Shown here: positions 39,724-41,359 of the stretch, one piece after another
How positions within the stretch are numbered: the first letter of the stretch is position 1
Layout of the letters: every line of letters begins with the position of its first letter
DNA from: a virus
Strand: one strand, 5' to 3'
Virus record (IMG/VR): IMGVR_UViG_3300023110_000072
Span: 1 to 41,359 of that record
Length of the DNA stretch: 41,359 nt
Made by a program: the position numbers and the translations under genes
The notes under the pieces: generated by a model
The model's database searches: none
What the model was told of the DNA's origin: nothing
Seen by the model: the letters and a program-made list of their open reading frames with translations, nothing else

Positions 39724-41359
39724 ATGGTGCAGAACCACTCGAAGGAATTAACCTTACTTCATAAGAAGCCGCGGTGTTTACACTATTTCTACCTATTATA
39801 TTCCATCTTGTATAACCATCCACTGCCGAATCTACATCGAACATATGGATTTGTGTTCCAGCGGCGGTGAATGATGATTCACCAGCTGCTTTTAGATATA
39901 GTACATATTCTCCATTTGTACTACCACCCAAACTATCTGTCATAGATGTTGGAATACCATCCATATCAGACCCACTTGGGAATATTATCATAATTTGTTC
40001 AGCAGTTGAACCATTACCATTAAATGAACTTGAAATAATAGTATCTAAGTTCGAACCACTAACTGTGTTTCTTAAAGTCATTGTTCCACCACCAACTGTG
40101 ATTGATGAACTACCTAATTCACCAGTTTTAAGTTCATAAATTGGAGAAGGTCCAACACTTTGATATCCTGTAATTAAATCTGGTTCAAAAGATGTATCTT
40201 CTGATGTGATACCCATTAAACCATCATAGTTACCATCAGATAATGTACCAGCACCAGTTCTTGTGTTTGTGTAGATATAAACTTTTCCATAATCTGCTGC
40301 TGCCGATACCACTATTGATTCATTTGTTAAGGTTACACTTTCTCCATAACTATCAGTTACAGTTATATTAATTGAATACGAACCTGCTGATAATGAACCT
40401 GTTGGTTCTATTGTGAATGGAGATGAACTACCACTAACATCAAACTTACCACCATCCGTTCCCGCGAGCGTGATTGTAAATGGTGAGTTGTTTTCTGTAT
40501 CTGTTACAGTTAATGTACCAATATCAGAACCACTAATTGCCTCATCTGAATTTAATCCATTATCAGTAAAGTTTGCAGATGGAGATGAGTTACCAAATAC
40601 AGTTGCAGTTACTGAACCACTACCAATATTTCCATATTGGTCATCAAATGTTATAGTTGATGTAAATGTATCGCCACTTTGAGTTACTGAACCACTTATA
40701 TCTACACCAAGAGTTAAATTACCACTTGAATCAACAACGATTGCCTCGTTTGATGAGGTAAATGATTGAACTACTGCTGTACCATAATTTGGTGAACCAT
40801 ATGAAACGGTTAATTGAGCAGGACTTCCTTGATTAAATCCTGTTTGGTCTCTAAATACAGAACCATTTTCTGCAGATTCTATAATATAAATTGCAGTATC
40901 TCCACTAAGTGTACCATTACCTGCTTGTATGATTGTTACAGAACCACTATGTACTCTTGTTTCGAATCCATGTTCATCTTCGATTGAAGCTGTATAAGGA
41001 TAACTACCTGCTGGTATTGAAGTTGAGTTTACTAACAACTTCATTTGTGGTGTTGAGATACTTGGGGTAAAATAAGTTGAATTATAGTTTGTAAAACTTA
41101 AAGAACTATTTGGAATAGTATCACCTTCAGTATCAGATAAATTTAATCTTACTATTTCCGAAGAACCAGTTGCCTGATTTGTATTTGTATTAAATGTTTG
41201 AGTAGATGAAACACTTGGTGCGTTGTTTTTAGCAACATTTACTGTAATTGTATCACTACCCACATTTCCATATTGGTCTGTCCAACCAATTGTTGATGTA
41301 ATTGTATCACCATTTACATTTCCACTACCACTAATATCAGTACCAACTGATAATACACC
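39722..41359 (-). CDS. Cadherin/Ig-like repeat adhesin (partial, 5' end outside window)
   Basis: The frame remains open to the window edge, so at least 545 residues are present and the GTG at 41263 is not the true start. Tandem beta-sandwich repeats are visible: LSVGTDISGSGNVNGDTITS near the edge and LTLGVDISGSVTQSGDTFTS inside are clear copies, each followed by DQYGN(V/I)GS. Cadherin-like strands such as DTEGDTIPNSSLSF and DTENNSPFTITLAGTDGGKF carry Asp/Asn motifs that could bind calcium. The C-terminal 170 residues form a different domain (YGKVYIYTNTRTGAGTLSDG). Proteins of this type serve as phage appendages or decoration that bind host surface or glycans. Function inferred. Confidence 0.7.
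   Translation of the reverse strand, partial: GVLSVGTDISGSGNVNGDTITSTIGWTDQYGNVGSDTITVNVAKNNAPSVSSTQTFNTNTNQATGSSEIVRLNLSDTEGDTIPNSSLSFTNYNSTYFTPSISTPQMKLLVNSTSIPAGSYPYTASIEDEHGFETRVHSGSVTIIQAGNGTLSGDTAIYIIESAENGSVFRDQTGFNQGSPAQLTVSYGSPNYGTAVVQSFTSSNEAIVVDSSGNLTLGVDISGSVTQSGDTFTSTITFDDQYGNIGSGSVTATVFGNSSPSANFTDNGLNSDEAISGSDIGTLTVTDTENNSPFTITLAGTDGGKFDVSGSSSPFTIEPTGSLSAGSYSINITVTDSYGESVTLTNESIVVSAAADYGKVYIYTNTRTGAGTLSDGNYDGLMGITSEDTSFEPDLITGYQSVGPSPIYELKTGELGSSSITVGGGTMTLRNTVSGSNLDTIISSSFNGNGSTAEQIMIIFPSGSDMDGIPTSMTDSLGGSTNGEYVLYLKAAGESSFTAAGTQIHMFDVDSAVDGYTRWNIIGRNSVNTAASYEVRLIPSSGSAP

Noticed and set aside
1-41359. tRNA genes, integrase, transposase or attachment sites
   Set aside because: No cloverleaf-like segment, recombinase motif or terminal inverted repeat was found; the only duplicated boundary is the polymerase 3' end, and no recombinase is linked to it in this window.

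Overview
This window looks like part of the genome of a large, AT-rich, contractile-tailed (myovirus) bacteriophage. Every gene I can support is on the minus strand, so transcription runs from high to low coordinates. The evidence for a myovirus is a contractile sheath, a T4-gp19-like tube, a gp26-like chaperone/baseplate protein, a tape measure, a LysM baseplate protein and a hub-like protein, in an order that makes sense. I infer a Bacteroidota (flavobacterial-type) host because three promoters in the 5.9-8.0 kb region have TTG, exactly 20 bases, then TATATTT(A/G), which matches the -33/-7 promoter class (TTG / TAnnTTTG) of that phylum. The source (isolate, contig, prophage) cannot be told from the sequence.

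Layout in transcription order. From 41.4 to 26.2 kb lies a fibre/adhesin region: a partial cadherin/Ig-like repeat protein open at the window edge, a short fibre protein, three giant modular fibres (1103, 1438 and 942 aa, the last two ending in endosialidase-type intramolecular chaperones), and two smaller proteins sharing an N-terminal and a beta-sandwich module. From 26.2 to 23.1 kb a tightly linked trio follows: a LamG-like protein, a GT4-type glycosyltransferase, and a structural protein with a complete intein-like Hint domain ahead of a fibronectin III domain. From 23.0 to 9.5 kb is the tail morphogenesis block: coiled-coil protein, sheath, tube, gp26-like protein with a second overlapping frame (candidate programmed frameshift), a small protein, tape measure, a large baseplate protein, LysM protein, hub-like protein and a small partner. 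From 9.5 to 8.0 kb there is a phytanoyl-CoA-dioxygenase-like and an SGNH-hydrolase-like gene. From 8.0 to 3.75 kb are compact, probably early or middle genes ending in an HNH endonuclease and a short family A DNA polymerase. From 3.76 to 0 kb are two tandem glycosyltransferase-like paralogues, a displaced copy of the polymerase 3' end, a 2-oxoglutarate/Fe(II) oxygenase and a partial secreted DNA/RNA nuclease.

Two promoter classes appear to divide the region. The host-like TTG-N20-TATATTT(A/G) class serves the small early genes. A second motif, TATATTTATA on the coding strand with no matching upstream box, lies in front of at least twelve structural or accessory genes, usually 18-45 bases before the start and often just after a terminator hairpin; it is probably the phage late promoter.

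The observations most worth following are: (1) the candidate +1/-2 frameshift at a seven-T run joining the gp26-like protein to a downstream frame directly ahead of the tape measure; (2) an 87-bp duplicated polymerase 3' end flanking the paired glycosyltransferase-like genes, as if a cassette had entered at the end of the polymerase gene; (3) the Hint domain within a virion-type protein, next to a glycosyltransferase and a LamG protein; (4) the late-promoter motif; and (5) a shared module library across the fibre genes. No tRNA, rRNA, CRISPR array, insertion sequence or integrase was seen. No gene-free stretch exceeds 160 bases.
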